A stretch of 34,693 nucleotides of DNA from Microcoleus sp. CAWBG506. GTDB taxonomy: Bacteria; Cyanobacteriota; Cyanobacteriia; Cyanobacteriales; Microcoleaceae. The notes beneath the pieces were generated by a model. That model was not told the DNA's origin, did not search any database, and was given only the letters and a program-made list of their open reading frames with translations. Below, one piece after another: positions 17,850-26,699 of this stretch (position 1 is the first letter of the stretch; every line of letters begins with the position of its first letter). Both the position numbers and the translations under genes were made by a program. The stretch is from assembly GCA_020883125.1 (NCBI GenBank), contig JAHREW010000008.1, forward strand, positions 1-34,693. The letters run 5' to 3'.

Positions 17850-19070
17850 TTAAGGTTCCACCCAGCGATCGTCCGATTTAATCAAATTAATCAATTCTTC
17901 CACACCTCTGTCCTCCGGCACCTTCTTAATTTCTTCCCGGCCCCGGTACAGCGAAATATAACCAGCCTGCTTCCCCACATAACCATAGTCAGCATCAGCC
18001 ATTTCTCCGGGCCCATTGACAATACAGCCCATTACTGCTATGTCCAAACCCGTCAGATGTTGCGTCGCAGCCCTCACTTTGTGCAGCACTTCCTCTAAAT
18101 TAAACAAAGTACGACCACAGGAAGGACAAGCCACATACTCAACCATCGTTTTCCGCAATCCCAAGGCTTGCAGAATGCTGTAGCAGACAGGAATTTCCTT
18201 TTCAGGGGCCTCTGTCAGGGAGACGCGGATAGTGTCGCCGATGCCGTCAGCCAATAGCGGTGCGATACCCGCGGTGGACTTGATACGGCCATATTCCCCG
18301 TCGCCAGCTTCGGTGACACCCAAATGCAGGGGGTAATCCATGCCCAGTTGGTCCATCCGGTGTGCCATCAAGCGGTAAGCTGCTACCATCACTGGGGCAC
18401 GGGAGGCTTTCAGGGAAATGACAATGTTGCCGAAGTCCAGGGATTCGCAAATTTTGATGAATTCCAGGGCGGATTCTACCATGCCTTCTGGGGTGTCGCC
18501 GTAGGTGAACAGCATCCTTTCGGCGAGGGAACCGTGATTGACTCCGATTCGCAAAGCTTTGCCCTGATCTCGGAGGGAAATCACTAGGGGTTCCAGGGTT
18601 TCCCGGATTTTTTCGCCAATTTCGGCGAATTCGGCATCGGTATATTCGGTTCTGTCAGCTTTCGGTTTCTCGAACACGTACAAGCCCGGATTGATTCTCA
18701 CTTTGTCTACGTGTTTGGCCACTTCTAGGGCGATTTTCATGCCGTTGTGGTGGACATCGGCAACCAGGGGTACTGGTTGGTAGGTGGCGATCAGTTTTTG
18801 CTTGATTTCGGCTAAGGCTTTGGCGTGGGCCATGCTGGGCACGGTGACGCGGACGATTTCGCAGCCAATCTCGTGCAATCGCCTAATTCCGGCTACTGAA
18901 CCGTCGATGTCGAGGGTGTCTTCGTTAATCATCGATTGTACGACGACTGGGTTGCCGCCACCGATGGTGACGCTACCGACTTTGACGGGTCTGGTTTTGC
19001 GCCGTTTGATGGTGGTGTCGAAGGTTGGTTGAGGGTTGGGGGTTTTAGTTGGATTTGGTAGAGTTTGCAT
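17850..19070 (-). CDS. ispG: 4-hydroxy-3-methylbut-2-enyl diphosphate synthase IspG
   Basis: Penultimate enzyme of the MEP isoprenoid pathway; converts MEcPP to HMBPP with a [4Fe-4S] cluster, using ferredoxin as electron donor in cyanobacteria. It starts with a variable proline-rich leader, then [25 protein letters not shown], the TIM-barrel domain, and the C-terminal reductase part with the cluster ligands CPSCGRT and CIVNGPGE. At 406 residues it is of usual cyanobacterial length. The start ATG (MQTLPNPTK) lacks a strong ribosome binding site. It is divergent from nadK with 369 bases between them. Confidence 0.98.
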   Translation of the reverse strand: MQTLPNPTKTPNPQPTFDTTIKRRKTRPVKVGSVTIGGGNPVVVQSMINEDTLDIDGSVAGIRRLHEIGCEIVRVTVPSMAHAKALAEIKQKLIATYQPVPLVADVHHNGMKIALEVAKHVDKVRINPGLYVFEKPKADRTEYTDAEFAEIGEKIRETLEPLVISLRDQGKALRIGVNHGSLAERMLFTYGDTPEGMVESALEFIKICESLDFGNIVISLKASRAPVMVAAYRLMAHRMDQLGMDYPLHLGVTEAGDGEYGRIKSTAGIAPLLADGIGDTIRVSLTEAPEKEIPVCYSILQALGLRKTMVEYVACPSCGRTLFNLEEVLHKVRAATQHLTGLDIAVMGCIVNGPGEMADADYGYVGKQAGYISLYRGREEIKKVPEDRGVEELINLIKSDDRWVEP

Positions 19071-19439
19071 AATTGATTGCTGGGTTCTGTTACCAAAAGT
19101 TTATAAAATTGTCTCGGCTGTTTTTTAGATTGCCACAGAAATGGTCTGTTTGGAGACTGAGGTTTGGGGATTTGGTTTTTTTTAATGGATGTGCGATCGA
19201 ATTTATGGGATCTGCCTGATAACACATATTCCGATCGTCTGCCTCGCAATTCTCGAAAATAGTTTAGAATCTAAAAATGATCTCCAAAACCAATTTGTGC
19301 GATCGCACCTGTTAGGATTTTGCAGCCACCATAACATCTAAAATCGGTTGATTTTGCAGTTAGCATAAAATCTAACAATCCCCAATCCCCGATCGATAAA
19401 TCTCACAATCCCAAATCCCCAATCTAAAATCGACAGTTT
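19071..19439. other. Divergent intergenic region, ispG / nadK
   Basis: No gene is supported. It must hold the promoters of both flanking genes, but I see no convincing boxes. It has a HIP1 octamer near 19301 and a run of short CAATCCC/AAATCCCCAATC repeats at about 19375-19430 of the STRR type. Confidence 0.6.
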
Positions 19440-20360
19440 GTGCAACTAAAACAAGTAATTATTGCCCACAAAGCCAGAGATCCCTTCAGCCAGCGGTGGG
19501 CAGAACAATGTGCTCGGCAGTTAGAAAGTCGCGGTTGTCATGTTTTGATGGGGCCGAGTGGCCCAAAAGATAACCCCTACCCAGTGTTTTTGGCTTCTAG
19601 TACCAGCCCCATAGATTTAGCTGTGGTGCTTGGTGGTGACGGCACTGCCCTCGCTGCTGCCCGAAATTTAGCTGCTGATGGTATCCCCATTTTGGCTGCC
19701 AATGTGGGGGGACACTTAGGTTTTTTAACTGAATCTTTTGAGGATTTCCAAAATACTGAAGAGATTTGGGACAGACTTACTGAAGATAGGTACGCCGTAC
19801 AGAAGCGGATGATGTTGCAGGCCGGGATTTTTCAGGGAAATAGAACTAATTTGGAACCGGAAAGCGATCGCTTTTTGGCCCTCAATGAAATGTGCATCAA
19901 ACCTGCTTGCGCCGATCGAATGCCCAGTTGTATTCTGGAAATGGAAGTTGACGGCGAAGTAGTGGATCAATATCAGGGCGACGGCTTAATTGTCGCAACT
20001 CCGACCGGTTCGACTTGCTACACCGCATCCGCCAACGGGCCGATTATACACCCTGGCATGGACGCGATCGCCGTTACCCCCATTTGCCCTTTAAGTTTAT
20101 CCAGCCGCCCCGTAGTTTTGCCACCCGGTTCTGTAGTCAGCATTTGGCCCTTAGCAGATTACGAACTCAGTACCAAACTCTGGACAGATGGGATTTTAGG
20201 TACTGCCATTTGGCCAGGACAGCGCGTAGACGTGCGGATGGCGGACTGCGAGGCTAAATTTATCATTTTGCGAGAAAACTATTCTTATTACGGCACATTG
20301 AGAGAAAAACTTCAGTGGGCCGGAGCCCGCATTCGGTATAACAACAATCACCGCAATTAA
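19440..20360 (+). CDS. nadK: NAD kinase
   Basis: Phosphorylates NAD to NADP. The signature GGDGT is in [16 protein letters not shown] (about residue 67-71), followed by NVGGHLGFLTES, ALNEMCIKP and the ATP/NAD-binding TPTGSTCYTASANGPIIHPG. At 306 residues it is normal. The start is a GTG at 19440, giving VQLKQVIIAHK, which lines up with the first beta strand of the fold; an ATG is not available nearby. It is divergent from ispG and convergent with the CDGSH gene 15 bases away. This is one of two NAD kinases in the window; the other is at 27925. Confidence 0.96.
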   Translation: MQLKQVIIAHKARDPFSQRWAEQCARQLESRGCHVLMGPSGPKDNPYPVFLASSTSPIDLAVVLGGDGTALAAARNLAADGIPILAANVGGHLGFLTESFEDFQNTEEIWDRLTEDRYAVQKRMMLQAGIFQGNRTNLEPESDRFLALNEMCIKPACADRMPSCILEMEVDGEVVDQYQGDGLIVATPTGSTCYTASANGPIIHPGMDAIAVTPICPLSLSSRPVVLPPGSVVSIWPLADYELSTKLWTDGILGTAIWPGQRVDVRMADCEAKFIILRENYSYYGTLREKLQWAGARIRYNNNHRN

Positions 20361-20375
20361 AAGCCAATTAAATCC

Positions 20376-20612
20376 TTAAATTTGAGTGTGAGTACCATCA
20401 CAAAACGGGGCATTATTAGTATATTTGCAATTGCAAAGTGCTACGGTTTTTTTCTCGGTAATTTCAAAAGCTACTGGTCCAAATTCCGTACCTTTATGAC
20501 TACCATCACAATCAGGCTGATTCTGAGATTGACCACACTTACACCAATAGTAAGTACCAGGCTCTAATTCGATAACAACGGGCTTTTTATCAAAAACAAC
20601 AGGTGCGCTCAT
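20376..20612 (-). CDS. CDGSH iron-sulfur domain protein with two clusters
   Basis: A 78-residue protein with two CDGSH-type motifs: Cys24, Cys26, Cys35, His39 (CKC...PDCDGSH) and Cys60, Cys62, Cys71, His75 (CNC...PFCDGTH). Each should bind a redox-active [2Fe-2S] cluster through three Cys and one His, as in mitoNEET-family proteins, so one chain probably holds two clusters. The start MSAPVVFDKK has a GAGAGG-like sequence 8 to 10 bases upstream. It is divergent from an HxlR-type regulator with 128 bases between, which suggests that the regulator controls it. The physiological partner is unknown. Confidence 0.93.
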   Translation of the reverse strand: MSAPVVFDKKPVVIELEPGTYYWCKCGQSQNQPDCDGSHKGTEFGPVAFEITEKKTVALCNCKYTNNAPFCDGTHTQI

Positions 20613-20671
20613 TAAATTATCCTCTCAGGAATGGCAACAGATTTGAGATCTATCTGCTTTTGGGATATTTG

Positions 20672-20717
20672 TAGTTTAAACTAAGTAAAACAATCATAAA
20701 AGTATGCACTTTAAAGT
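20672..20717. promoter_or_regulatory. Pair of TTTAAA-centred palindromes, candidate HxlR operators
   Basis: TAGTTTAAACTA (20672-20683) is a perfect 12-base palindrome and ACTTTAAAGT (20708-20717) a perfect 10-base palindrome. Their centres are 35 bases apart, inside the 128-base gap between the CDGSH gene and the HxlR-type regulator gene. Small winged-helix regulators of this family usually bind such sites next to their own gene. The assignment is inferred from position. Confidence 0.55.
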
Positions 20718-20740
20718 AAGGTAGTACCCAAAAAGATACT

Positions 20741-21073
20741 ATGGAAGTCAAAACAGATACGGAGAGAGCCAGTTGTGTTGTAGAAAGAACTTTAGATGTC
20801 ATTGGCGGACGTTGGAAAGTATTAATCCTCCGCGAGCTATTTCAAGGTGTGAAGCGTTTTAATCAGTTGCAAAGGGCCTTAAAAGGCATTACTCAAAAAA
20901 TGCTGACGCAACAACTGCGCGAGATGGAGTCACACGGGATTGTCCATCGTGAAATTTACTTACAGGTTCCTCCTAAAGTCGAATATTCGGTAACACCTTT
21001 GGGAGAAAGCCTCAAACCTATCATCGACGCCATGCACGAATGGGGTGTGAATTATCTCGATCGAACAAATTAA
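20741..21073 (+). CDS. HxlR family winged-helix transcriptional regulator
   Basis: A 110-residue single-domain regulator. The HxlR pattern is complete: CVVERTLDVIGGRWKVLILRELFQGVKRFNQLQRALKGITQKMLTQQLREMESHGIVHREIYLQVPPKVEYSVTPLGESL, ending in a short dimerisation helix. The early Cys in SCVVERTLDVIGGRW is at the place where HxlR-type redox or aldehyde sensors such as YodB and HypR carry theirs, so thiol sensing is plausible but unproven. It is divergent from the two-cluster CDGSH gene and two palindromes lie between them. The start ATG has no strong ribosome binding site. Confidence 0.93.
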   Translation: MEVKTDTERASCVVERTLDVIGGRWKVLILRELFQGVKRFNQLQRALKGITQKMLTQQLREMESHGIVHREIYLQVPPKVEYSVTPLGESLKPIIDAMHEWGVNYLDRTN

Positions 21074-21128
21074 TTTTGACAAAAAATTAGCGATCGCCTT
21101 GTAGTTTACCTGAAGCGCGATCGCTGTT

Positions 21129-21165
21129 TATAGCAGTGCTATTAACAGCCTTGGCAGTTGCTATA
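21129..21165. repeat. 37-bp remnant of the TATAGCAACTGCC inverted-repeat element
   Basis: TATAGCAGTGC at the left and CCTTGGCAGTTGCTATA at the right. The right 17 bases are the exact reverse complement of the left end of the element that splits xisI (29665-29681), so this is a solo end or internally deleted copy. Confidence 0.65.
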
Positions 21166-21195
21166 TTTTGTGTATTTAAAAAGCAATAGCCAATT

Positions 21196-24100
21196 TTAAT
21201 TTACCACTTCAAAAGTTACTGTTCTACTCAGCCACAGTGGTTGATTTTCCGCCACGCCTTCGGGACGACTTTTGCTAGAAGCAACTTGTACTCTGTCACT
21301 GTCTATTCCTTTATTCACTAAAGCTAATTTCACATTTTTCGCCCTTTCTAGTGCCAATCTTTGATTTTCGGCAGGATTGCTTTTAAAATCGCTATGTCCA
21401 ATTACTCTCAAATTCTTGCCTTTATTTTCGGCCATAAAAGCCTTGATTTCTTTCATTTTTTGGGTGATGTCATTCGCCTGCAAAGTAGCAGCGCCCACAC
21501 CAAAATAAATCCGAATTCCCATTGCCTTAGACAGCGGTTTACTTCCTATTACCACTGTATTTGTGACAGACTTCACCCCCGGAATTTTCGCAAAAGCTTC
21601 AGTTATTTTCTGAGCATCTTTTGCCTGGAGTACGCTACCTTCTACGGTGACTTTCTCTGCCGCATAACGAGCCGAAATGTCAATGCTTTCTACTTTGTTC
21701 AACAGAGCCACTGTCCGCTTGACATCAGCCTCCACTAACACCGGGTCTGGAGGTACTTCCACAGCTATAATTTTATTGTCTAAGGTTAATTTTGGCACAA
21801 CTCTTTGAGCGATTTGTAAGGCTCTAGAACGCAATTTCTGATTCGGTACTCGTCCCGAAATCTCTGCTACTTGACCTTTCACATCTGCCGTGAGTCGATA
21901 AACTGATAATTCGGGAGCAGACTGTAAAGCTAAATTTGTCTCCGCTGCTAATCTGCGTTCAATTCCACTACGGTATTGATGAATCCCCCAAGGTACTATA
22001 ATTAAACCTAAAAGTCCAAATCCCACCATTAATAACGCTTTAGGTTCAGTGGATTTAGCTTTGACATTTGTATCAATTAATTTCCGCAACTCGGAATTGA
22101 CTTCCACGGGGATACTGGCTGGATCTCCATTAAATGACTGGATTTTATTGCCGTATTCTTGAACAATATTTGTGAAAATTGCTCGCATTTTGTACTTAAA
22201 CCATTGGCGGGTTTCTCCTTGCATCACTACCGCTAGATAACAGGAACCCGCTACTTCCAATACAATCGTAGATGTGCCATATTCTATGGCATCAATTTCT
22301 GCAATATTGCCAGACTGAGAGATACAGTCGTTGACAAAAGAACGAATCGCAGTTAACATCCCTGCCACCATTTCCGATTCTAGCTGCTCCCGTTGTGACT
22401 GCTGCACTGCTGTAATTACCAACCCAGAGTCTTTTTGAATTAAAAATACCGCCTTAACACTTGATGGTGTTGTCTCTTTCATCAGCAATTCTGCTTCAGA
22501 AATCCCTTGTAACTTAGCTTTAAATTTGCGGGTAATTCCCTCGAAGCTGACCGCTTTTTCGAGTTTTTCATTAATCTCCTGTATCGTCTCGGCCATGTAC
22601 TTCAAAATCGTACTACCGATAATCGGGTAGAGTGCATCCGACATGGCTTCTTTATTAAGATGAATTTGTCTTCTAACAGCAGAGGCCATTTCCGGTGCGA
22701 GCGCCTGTGCAATCTCCTCTGGCGATTCATTAATTTGGTGGCTGATTCCCACAGGTATCGCTGGAGATATTGCTATTCCCATCGATTGCCTATTTTCCCT
22801 GGTTTTGTTATTAATTACTTGATCGATTATGGGGGCAATTGTTTCTGTAAATGCTTCCTGGGATTCGTTAATTGTTTCTAGCATCATTTCCAGGAAAATG
22901 GCTTTGATTTTGGCAACTAATGCTTCATCATTGCCACCCCATTGAGTCTCATTGAGTTTCCGTTCCAGATTTTCAACTTTGTCATTTAATTGATAATTAT
23001 AATTGACAACTTCATCTAATAAAGGCAAAATTGATTCGATCACAGATTGTTCTAGTTGCTTGTGATGGCCGACCATAAGTTCGTCAATTAAAGGTTTCAA
23101 TAAATCGGTAAACAAGTCAGTAGATTCATAAATTCGGTGTTCGATCGCGATAATTTTTTGTTCTATTTTTCCCAGTCTTTCTTCAATTCTTTTATTTTGA
23201 ATAATTGCATCCACAGCGGGACAGATCGCACTTTCTATCTCTACCCTTGCTTCGTTGATTTTTTCCAACAGCATCTGGGAGATCCGTGGCATAATCCTTG
23301 CCATCAAACCTTCTAACTGGGCGACTGTTTCCTGCTGAACTTCGATAATTTGATGCTCATTTCTTAAGATTTTTGCTTCTATGCCACTGTTTTGAAAAGC
23401 TTCATTGATGCCGGGGGCGATCGCCTCTCTCACCTCTAACTTTGTCTCATCTATCTTCCGATTCAGCGACTCAATCATTAACGGCATCAGCCTAGCCATT
23501 ATTTCTTCCGGTTGAGAATTCTGCTTTTTCTGAATCAGATTAACTTTATTTTCTACATTCAACAGTTGCACTTGAATTACTTCTTGATGACTTTGGCTAG
23601 CCATCAAAGGTTCGATGAGGGCGGCTAAATCTAATTTAGATTCCTCTATTTTACGGTTGAGTAACTCCGTGATGATTGGCATTACCCGCCCAATTATTTC
23701 TTCCGGCTGCTGAATTTGTGGTTGTTGATCTACCAGTCGCCCTTCGATGATATTTAATACTTTTTCTTCGATTTCAGCCCAAGCTATTCTCACCTGGGCT
23801 GAGGGTGTGACAGTCTGGATTAGCTCAGATTTTAACTCACTGATTTTCCGATTCAGCGACTCGTTAATTATGGGCAGTAGTTGTTTGACTAAATCTTCCG
23901 GCTGCTGCTGAAAACGCTGTTGAACCAGATCGACTTTATGTTCAATATCTAATACTTTTTCTTCTAGGCCGTTTTGGTGGTTAATTACTTCCTTAACTGC
24001 CGGTGCAATGTTTGAGTCTACCCCTAACTTCGACTCCTCTAGTTTGCGGTTGAGCAAATCGGTGATTATGGGAGTCAGCCCTTTGATTAACTGTTCTGAA

Positions 24101-24798
24101 TTGGGGATTTTTTGCTGAGATAGAATCGCGATTTGATTTTGTAGTTCTACTACTTTTGCTTCTATTTCACTCTGATTAATTCTGGGACTACCATCCGGCG
24201 CGATCGCCTCTCGCAACTCAGACTTCAATTCCCTGACTTGGCCGCTCAGCAACTCAGGAATTAATGGTGTTAATAATTTTAGCAACTCATCGGGATCCGA
24301 AATCAGCCTTTCAAAGTTTGCCAATCTCTGTTCTACGCTCAAAACATTATCATAAAATTCTGGTAAATCCCGTTCAAATAGTAATTGTTGCAACCGCTTT
24401 AACTTTTCTCTAGCCTCTTCTAAGGTTTCCTCCGAAGGCACTTCCTCGTTTTGGGGCTGGGATTTTCGCGCTCCGAACCGTTCTTTTTTTATGTTTTTAG
24501 GAATAGAATTTTCTGGTTCACTTGTCAAAACTTCGGGGATAATTGCTGGTGATTCTATCAGAAAAGACCACTGTTGATTTGGTTCATTTTTGTCCTCATT
24601 ATTATTGTTATACATTCTTTTACACCTTAAATTAATTTCGTTAGACTCATTTTTAAATTTTAATAACTGGAACTCCGCCAGCATTTTCATTAATTCTTGA
24701 AGTTGCTCGCCAGCATTACTACCTATCTGATTTGTAGGATCAGTTTCAGTGTTTTCTAATTGCTCCCTTTCCTCTGAATTGAGATTAAATTCTGTCAT
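21196..24798 (-). CDS. Large coiled-coil / roadblock-like / BON / OmpA membrane protein
   Basis: A 1200-residue protein starting MTEFNLNSEEREQL; the frame extends 27 codons further to 24879, but that part looks non-coding. In order: a disordered acidic N-terminus (1-110); a series of about seven degenerate 65-75-residue helical repeats (about 130-740) with the pattern PEE..hh..LMPLI.ESLNRKI.E.K.E; a roadblock/LC7-like domain (about 779-890, from SVKAVFLIQKDSGLVITAV); one membrane segment (about 922-940, LLMVGFGLLGLIIVPWGI); two BON domains (about 968-1018 and 1035-1088); and a C-terminal OmpA-type peptidoglycan-binding domain (about 1093-1200, with VIGHSDFKSNPAENQRLALERAKNV). The likely topology is a long cytoplasmic arm and a periplasmic domain on the cell wall. 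I do not know its function. A role in cell-envelope anchoring, filament structure or motility is a guess. It stands alone. Confidence 0.8.
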   Translation of the reverse strand: MTEFNLNSEEREQLENTETDPTNQIGSNAGEQLQELMKMLAEFQLLKFKNESNEINLRCKRMYNNNNEDKNEPNQQWSFLIESPAIIPEVLTSEPENSIPKNIKKERFGARKSQPQNEEVPSEETLEEAREKLKRLQQLLFERDLPEFYDNVLSVEQRLANFERLISDPDELLKLLTPLIPELLSGQVRELKSELREAIAPDGSPRINQSEIEAKVVELQNQIAILSQQKIPNSEQLIKGLTPIITDLLNRKLEESKLGVDSNIAPAVKEVINHQNGLEEKVLDIEHKVDLVQQRFQQQPEDLVKQLLPIINESLNRKISELKSELIQTVTPSAQVRIAWAEIEEKVLNIIEGRLVDQQPQIQQPEEIIGRVMPIITELLNRKIEESKLDLAALIEPLMASQSHQEVIQVQLLNVENKVNLIQKKQNSQPEEIMARLMPLMIESLNRKIDETKLEVREAIAPGINEAFQNSGIEAKILRNEHQIIEVQQETVAQLEGLMARIMPRISQMLLEKINEARVEIESAICPAVDAIIQNKRIEERLGKIEQKIIAIEHRIYESTDLFTDLLKPLIDELMVGHHKQLEQSVIESILPLLDEVVNYNYQLNDKVENLERKLNETQWGGNDEALVAKIKAIFLEMMLETINESQEAFTETIAPIIDQVINNKTRENRQSMGIAISPAIPVGISHQINESPEEIAQALAPEMASAVRRQIHLNKEAMSDALYPIIGSTILKYMAETIQEINEKLEKAVSFEGITRKFKAKLQGISEAELLMKETTPSSVKAVFLIQKDSGLVITAVQQSQREQLESEMVAGMLTAIRSFVNDCISQSGNIAEIDAIEYGTSTIVLEVAGSCYLAVVMQGETRQWFKYKMRAIFTNIVQEYGNKIQSFNGDPASIPVEVNSELRKLIDTNVKAKSTEPKALLMVGFGLLGLIIVPWGIHQYRSGIERRLAAETNLALQSAPELSVYRLTADVKGQVAEISGRVPNQKLRSRALQIAQRVVPKLTLDNKIIAVEVPPDPVLVEADVKRTVALLNKVESIDISARYAAEKVTVEGSVLQAKDAQKITEAFAKIPGVKSVTNTVVIGSKPLSKAMGIRIYFGVGAATLQANDITQKMKEIKAFMAENKGKNLRVIGHSDFKSNPAENQRLALERAKNVKLALVNKGIDSDRVQVASSKSRPEGVAENQPLWLSRTVTFEVVN

Positions 24799-24910
24799 AA
24801 TTTTATACCATGATTTGACTTTGACTAATGAAAGGAAATCACCCGTTGGCAACCCAATATAATGGAAAATCAATAGCAAATTTCAACAGAATCAAGCTAA
24901 CTAACCTATC

Positions 24911-25008
24911 TATAGCAATTCTAAATCATTTGTGAATTTCTTGCTCCCGGACCTTATTAAGGTCCGGGGTGGGGTAAAAAACTTGCGACTCCTGCAAGGA
25001 TTGCTATA
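24911..25008. mobile_element. 98-bp inverted-repeat (MITE-like) element with TATAGCAAT ends
   Basis: TATAGCAAT (24911-24919) is mirrored by ATTGCTATA (25000-25008). Inside are a 23-base palindrome CCCGGACCTTA-T-TAAGGTCCGGG (24946-24968) and a smaller CTTGCGACTCCTGCAAG hairpin. The ends are shared in outline with the elements at 21129 and 29667. It fills the gap between pdxA and the OmpA-type gene and encodes nothing. Confidence 0.7.
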
Positions 25009-25092
25009 TACTTGATTAACCTTAGTTAATTAACCTCATCTTTTTAGACACTTATCGGTTTCTCTCTACTGGGAGAGAGATGGCGATCGGTT

Positions 25093-26154
25093 TTATTTAG
25101 TATCTCGCGGATTGCCCCATTTCACCACTGCCCTTCTCCTGGCCAACTCCCTCCCAAGCTCCAAGGCAGATTTCATGCTGGAAGCATCCGCAATCCCTCT
25201 ACCTACAATATCAAAAGCAGTGCCATGATCGGGGGATGTGCGGACAAAGGGCAAGCCAATTGTAGTGTTAACTGCTTTATCAAAAGCCATTAATTTTACC
25301 GGAATCAAACCTTGGTCGTGGTACATTGCCACATAAGCATCGTGAGTAGGTGCTGCTAAACCGTACCAAGCTTTACCGGGCTTTACCCAGAGGGTATCCG
25401 GTGGGATTGGCCCGTCTAACTGTACTTGCTCAAACCGATCGCGCTGAGTTTCCAACCAGGGTATCATCCAGTCTTGCTCTTCATTTCCCAGTTTCCCATT
25501 TTCGCCGCTGTGAGGATTCAAGCCAGACACCGCTATTCTGGGTGTTTCGATCCCAAAATCTGCCCGCAAACACTCGATGAGCAATTCCAGTTTTTCGCTC
25601 AACAACTCTGGAGTCAAAGCATCGGGGACTTGACGTAGAGAAATATGTGTGGTAGCGAGTAAAGTAATCAGCATCCAGTTGCTGTGGGGAGATTTGGCAG
25701 CAAACAGCATTCCGAAGCGTTTCGATCGCGCTTTTTCTGCCAGAAGTTCTGTTTGTCCTGGATAATTATAACCAGCGGCCTGCCAACAAGTTTTGGAAAT
25801 CGGTCCTGTGACAATCGCCGAAAATTCACCAGCGAGGGTACGGGCGATCGCACTTTCGAGATAAGCAAAGCTAGCAGCGCCACTGGCTGCATTACCAACA
25901 CCAGGGATAATTTCGCCCCATTTGCTGTCGGATGCGATCTCAATAATATTTAATGTGTCGGGATTTGCTAAGGCTACGGATGGATCTTGCGATCGCAACC
26001 GATCGTAAGTTTGCTGCAAAATTGTCCGAGATCCGATCGTCCACACCCCACAAGCCTCTACGGGATCGGCCAAAGCCTTGAGAATCACTTCCGGCCCAAT
26101 TCCTGCCGGATCTCCCAGAGTTAGAGCTAGTTTCAATCCTCGATCGAGACTCAA
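25093..26154 (-). CDS. pdxA: 4-hydroxythreonine-4-phosphate dehydrogenase PdxA
   Basis: Enzyme of pyridoxal 5'-phosphate (vitamin B6) synthesis by the DXP-dependent pathway; oxidises 4-phosphohydroxy-L-threonine with NAD. The N-terminus [21 protein letters not shown], the metal-binding HDQGLIPVK segment and [14 protein letters not shown] are all present. The length is normal. The start is uncertain: no ATG is available, and the frame opens at TTG 26154 ([14 protein letters not shown]), with another TTG at 26136 giving [12 protein letters not shown], closer to some homologues. It is divergent from petM with 124 bases between. PdxA-like enzymes of other function exist (PdxA2), but no neighbouring catabolic genes suggest that here. 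Confidence 0.94.
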   Translation of the reverse strand: MSLDRGLKLALTLGDPAGIGPEVILKALADPVEACGVWTIGSRTILQQTYDRLRSQDPSVALANPDTLNIIEIASDSKWGEIIPGVGNAASGAASFAYLESAIARTLAGEFSAIVTGPISKTCWQAAGYNYPGQTELLAEKARSKRFGMLFAAKSPHSNWMLITLLATTHISLRQVPDALTPELLSEKLELLIECLRADFGIETPRIAVSGLNPHSGENGKLGNEEQDWMIPWLETQRDRFEQVQLDGPIPPDTLWVKPGKAWYGLAAPTHDAYVAMYHDQGLIPVKLMAFDKAVNTTIGLPFVRTSPDHGTAFDIVGRGIADASSMKSALELGRELARRRAVVKWGNPRDTK

Positions 26155-26278
26155 GGCATTTTTCTCCCGAAATCTACAACATTTTTAGCATTTAAATTTT
26201 AGCATTCCTGTAGCTGATTGCCCGAAATTATACTATCTTTATTTAATAATGCGATCGCCCAATTAGTCACATAAAATA

Positions 26279-26383
26279 ATGAATCCTGAAATTCTCAATG
26301 CAGGCTTGTTGTCCTTTTCCCTAATTCTTGTCGGTATTGGTGGAGGCTTCCTCTTGCTCAAACTCCAAGGTGGCGAAGAATAA
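26279..26383 (+). CDS. petM: Cytochrome b6f complex subunit 7, PetM
   Basis: A 34-residue single-span membrane protein: MNPEILNAGL, a hydrophobic segment LSFSLILVGIGGGFLLL and the C-terminal KLQGGEE. This matches PetM of cyanobacteria (typically EILNAALLSF...GALLLKIQG-EE). PetM is a small peripheral helix of the cytochrome b6f complex in thylakoids and is not needed for basic electron transfer. It is too short for many gene finders. ATG at 26279 has no evident Shine-Dalgarno sequence. ycf39 follows about 315 bases downstream on the same strand. Confidence 0.92.
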   Translation: MNPEILNAGLLSFSLILVGIGGGFLLLKLQGGEE

Positions 26384-26699
26384 GTTTTTTCAGTTACACC
26401 GTATCCCAGATTTATGAAGTAGGGACACGGCAGTGCCGTGTCCCTACGGGGATCGAGGACACGGCAGTGCCGTGTCCCTACGGGGATCGAGGACACGGCA
26501 GTGCCGTGTCCCTACGGGGATCGAGGACACGGCAGTGCCGTGTCCCTACGGGGATCGAGCGATCGGAAAGCCCGCCTTCTGCCGAAGGTTTCAACGCCAA
26601 AATGAGAAAAGTTCAGGTTTTTGTTAAGTTTTTATAACAAAATTAACAAAGACCTGATACAATCCTATAGAAAGTTTAAGATTCATAATTAATCCCTAG
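26384..26699. other. Intergenic region petM / ycf39
   Basis: No gene is supported. It contains the four-copy 34-bp array at 26423-26558, a weak inverted repeat TTGTTA...TAACAA at about 26622-26639, and a TACAAT at 26658-26663 that could be the -10 box of the ycf39 promoter, although no good -35 box accompanies it. Confidence 0.6.
26423..26558. repeat. Four tandem 34-bp units, each holding a 21-bp palindrome
   Basis: Units begin at 26423, 26457, 26491 and 26525 and are identical over 34 bases. Each contains GGACACGGCA-G-TGCCGTGTCC, a palindrome with one central base, followed by the 13-base linker CTACGGGGATCGA. No unique spacers occur, so this is not a CRISPR array. The array lies between petM and ycf39. 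Confidence 0.95.

Noticed and set aside
26423..26558. CRISPR array
   Set aside because: The four units are contiguous and identical, with no unique spacers and no cas genes nearby.
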